64,000 bases of DNA from Cladocopium goreaui (taxonomy: Eukaryota > Sar > Dinophyceae > Suessiales > Symbiodiniaceae). This document shows, one piece after another, positions 61,314 through 64,000 of this stretch (the first letter of the stretch is position 1; each line of letters starts with the position of its first letter). The stretch spans positions 252,768 to 316,767 of the forward strand of contig CAMXCT020006581.1 in assembly GCA_947184155.2 (NCBI GenBank), written 5' to 3'. The position numbers and the translations under genes are program-made. The notes below the pieces were generated by a model, which had not been told where the DNA came from, did no database searches, and saw only the letters and a list, made by a program, of their open reading frames with translations.

Positions 61314-61660
61314 CAGATGTTGAATTGCCATGTTACCATGTTTGATACAGAGGATGCTCGCCGCAACCCTTGCAGGGAGGGGGAGTCGTCCCAGATGGAG
61401 GCCTTGGGCATCTGGCATCAGCTATTCTCATGGTGAATCAACCCGGGATTGGATCCGGGATTGGTGCAACATGTTTCTTGATTTTAGGTCAATATTCCAT
61501 GTTTAAGGTGAACATGAACATCATTTTTTTTGGGAGTATCCCTGATTTTTGTGCAAAATCATTTCGTCGTTGCGTTTTGGCCAGGGATGATGGCAACATT
61601 GGATACGAAAGGATGATCATCATGGTCTGTAGCAAAAAATCGTTGCAACAATGGGACCGT

Positions 61661-61768
61661 TACCCTCTGGTAAACGTTTACATAACTATGGAAAAAAACA
61701 CCATTTTTCATGGGAAAATCCACTATCATTGACCATGTTCAATAGCTATGTTAGTTTACCAGAGGGTA
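61661..61768. repeat. Foldback element, family A
   Basis: TACCCTCTGGTAAACGTTTA at the left, GTTAGTTTACCAGAGGGTA at the right; among the best-preserved copies. Confidence 0.88.
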
Positions 61769-62548
61769 ATAGCATAGATCGGTCTGGTTTTGTTTGTGCT
61801 GATAATTTGGCGTCGGACAATGCACATCTCTCCATCTTTGCTTGAGCGATGTTTTGCTTGATGCTGCTGAGACGGTTTCTGAATATGTGAGACAGATGAT
61901 CCTTTTTTTTTCATATGTGTTAGCACACTAGCAAGAAGCAAAGAGGCTTATTGGGTCGCATGCTTCGCTGGTTGGCTGGCGTTTTCATACACAAATTCCA
62001 TCACCATCTATAGGATGGTTTGTAAAATATTTGTTGAACTACTATGAACTGCTTCAAAAACCGTGTGAAACATTTCAGCTGAACTATCCAGAAATATGCT
62101 ACTCCCCAAATCAGGAGGTTTTTTTCCAAGAGTTTCCCTTTAAAAAAATGAGGGTTTTGCCAATTTTCAATACACACGTCCCGTCTCCCAGACCTCTTGT
62201 CATTTCAGATTTCATTTCAGATTTTGGGTCACGGTATCAGGACGATCGGGGCTTCAAATATCTGTTAGACATGTCCTTTGGCTGCAGCGATGCGACTGGA
62301 GCTTGGAATATGTACAGTGGAAATGTTCATGGCATCATTGCCATCATATACCCTCCAATTAACATGACGACCCTGAGTTTTGGAGGGGGTTGAAGAAAAA
62401 TTGTGTGTTTGTAATCTGGGGAAGGTATCTTTGGATTTCCAGACATTGCTTCCAGTCATGGATTCCTGATGGTAGCCCATTGTTTGCTTCTGCCTTTGGG
62501 AGAAGTGGCCATTGCCCCACAAGTATGTTGAAATTTATTGCAGAAACA

Positions 62549-62672
62549 ACGTGGTTAAAACAATGTCATATATGTTTAGCATCCCCCAGTCATCAGCAAC
62601 TCTTATAGGTGGTATAAACTTCACCATTCCCAGGAAGTCATGGGTTCCTGAAAATGACATTGTTTTAACATG
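62549..62672. repeat. Foldback element, family I
   Basis: ACGTGGTTAAAACAATGTCA at the left, TGACATTGTTTTAACATGT at the right; interior CATCCCCCAGTCATCAGCA shared with 6453-6563. Confidence 0.78.
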
Positions 62673-63075
62673 TTTTAAATGTCCGGGGATGGATGGACCA
62701 GGTCCGGAAATGTGATGAGTGGGCCACAGGGCCAGGCCATTGATGGCCCATATTTGGATGTGAGTGGCTTAGTGGCTTACACTTAGAGTTTTATCCAATC
62801 AGCGCTCTGCGGTCACCAAAAAAGTACTCGCAATCTTAAACTCAGTAAATGTTATGTTTACCATCAGTAACTCTTCTGAAACGTAGTACTGTTCGAAGGA
62901 TATGGAAATGTACCTGCAGGATCTATGGATTTTGCCCACAGGATGTGATGTTCTAACGTTTGGAACCCGCCAAAAAACGCCGGTTGGAGATGATTTTTCC
63001 CAATTCCCACGACTCCTGGGCCATCAGGGGATGGCATGTGCAGTTTTTTCACCGGGTGATGAACGGTTGGAGGAA

Positions 63076-63196
63076 TACCCTCTGGTAAACTAACATAGCT
63101 ATAGAAAATCTACCATGTTCAATGGGTAAATCCACGAACTAAATCACCATTTTCAATAGCAAACTGTTAGTCACCGTTAGTCAGTACCAGAGGGTA
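63076..63196. repeat. Foldback element, family A
   Basis: TACCCTCTGGTAAACTAACA at the left, GTTAGTCAGTACCAGAGGGTA at the right, with a short TTAGTCACCG duplication near the right end. Confidence 0.85.
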
Positions 63197-63667
63197 GTTC
63201 ATTTTTGGTAACTAGGACTTCCAGTGGCACAGCTATGAGGGACGATTTTGCGATCATGATAGCCACATCATGTTATAGCCATCCCAAACAGATAGAATAT
63301 GTGACGAGAGTAGGACTTGACCAAATTCAATTAGCGGTTAGTCAGTACTAGTCAGTGCTTTCTAAGTAAGATATAGTAAGACTATGTTTTTTCCCAGACG
63401 CATTCACATCCATTGTTCAGTGGCAAAATCTCCAATATTTGCTGGAACCAAACCACCATTTCCCCATTTTGGTTGATTATGAATCATTAAAACCAATCTT
63501 TAAATATGTTTCCAATTTACACTAATCAATATATATGGTTGTTTATATAATCCAAAGCATGGGTATCAACCATTTACCAACCATGATTGTTAGCAATAGT
63601 CAGTATATATGTCAATATCATGTATCAAATCTAAATAATCAATACCATTATAAATCCACCATGCTAG

Positions 63668-63781
63668 GTCAATCTTAGATGGGTACAAACTAATCCAAAA
63701 TAGTCTTGGATGGTATCAATGGGATTATCTACGTTCACCAGCTAAGTTTTTTTGTTTTGCAGGTATCTGGGTGATTGGCAC
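63668..63781. repeat. Foldback element, family J
   Basis: GGTCAATCTTAGATGGGTAC at the left and GGTATCTGGGTGATTGGCAC at the right; aligns to 4737-4841. Confidence 0.68.
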
Positions 63782-63809
63782 TGTATAATAAATCATTTTC
63801 ACAAATGGT

Positions 63810-63913
63810 TACCCTCTGGTAATTTAACATAGCTATTGAAAGTGGCAATTTTTAATGGGAAAATCCACTACAAATGGCCATTTTCAATAGCTATGTTAAA
63901 TCACCAGAGGGTA
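63810..63913. repeat. Foldback element, family A
   Basis: TACCCTCTGGTAATTTAACA at the left and GTTAAATCACCAGAGGGTA at the right. Inner CATAGCTATTGAAAGTGGC is inverted as GGCCATTTTCAATAGCTATG. Confidence 0.88.
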
Positions 63914-64000
63914 TCATAAGTGGTGGTTTAAACCAGTTACAAACGGGACAACCCGTTAATGGGATCAGTTTTCTCAGGCCCATCCAGCGTTTCTCCGTCT

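Larger units (their letters stand above)
60323..64000. other. No recognised gene; repeat-rich
   Basis: Later TOP2 exons or the gene's 3' end may lie here or beyond. GC-richer patches at 61085-61190, 61350-61440 and 62900-63070 have no motif I can defend. The rest is covered by family A, B, C, I and J elements and AT-rich spacers. Confidence 0.45.

Noticed and set aside
61370..61732. 120-codon ORF considered as a C-terminal TOP2 exon
   Set aside because: No topoisomerase segment aligns convincingly, and the ORF runs through a family A element.
1..64000. tRNA, rRNA and spliced-leader RNA genes
   Set aside because: No cloverleaf, rRNA core or dinoflagellate spliced-leader sequence was recognised by eye; a covariance-model scan would settle this.

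Overview
This window looks like nuclear DNA of a dinoflagellate, most likely a Symbiodiniaceae alga. The reasons are: (i) a decayed gene at the left edge carries the ubiquitin-like start and the 'GGDSSAVQ.QL.NVQHIQ' RCC1-like repeats familiar from Symbiodiniaceae; (ii) exons are tiny and embedded in very long introns, with many GC-AG introns and acceptors that are nearly always AG followed by G; (iii) the DNA is saturated with short foldback (MITE-like) repeats and simple repeats. No intact single-exon gene of recognisable function is present, and most long open frames lie in simple repeats.

Main content: one plus-strand gene for a eukaryotic type IIA DNA topoisomerase (TOP2) runs from about 9.3 kb to at least 60.3 kb. 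I assembled up to 30 exons by eye (28 reasonable, two weak). They are 22 to about 118 nt long and hold about 1.6 kb of coding sequence in 51 kb. Read in order they give the TOPRIM DxDxDG motif, the stretch after [53 protein letters not shown] with the catalytic tyrosine (ARYI), [29 protein letters not shown] and part of the C-terminal coiled region. Splice phases agree at nearly all joins between adjacent recognised exons. The N-terminal ATPase exons were not found and neither was the C-terminus.

Layout: 1-1.03 kb, RCC1-like pseudogene. 1.03-9.27 kb, no recognised gene: AT-rich DNA, foldback elements and a 650-bp element with a 25-G run. 9.27-15.2 kb, first TOP2 exons. 15.2-18.33 kb, a 3.1-kb DNA transposon inside a TOP2 intron, with a degenerate zinc-ribbon transposase-like gene, terminal inverted repeats and a probable 8-bp target duplication in telomere-like DNA. 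18.3-29.3 kb, TOP2 exons from the TOPRIM end through the start of the breakage-reunion domain. 29.3-33.8 kb, a long exon-poor stretch with paired foldback elements and an ACACT-rich block. 33.8-49.7 kb, catalytic-core exons interrupted by nested MITEs and the 40.6-41.6 kb tandem arrays. 49.7-50.6 kb, a 65-bp satellite. 51-60.3 kb, weaker C-terminal-core exons. 60.3-64 kb, foldback elements (family A is densest here) and no exon I can defend.

I name the repeat families A to O for this report only. Several (A, B, H) have inverted ends of the form CTGGT...ACCAG, so a GT and an AG occur at the element ends. This invites comparison with introner elements described in dinoflagellates.
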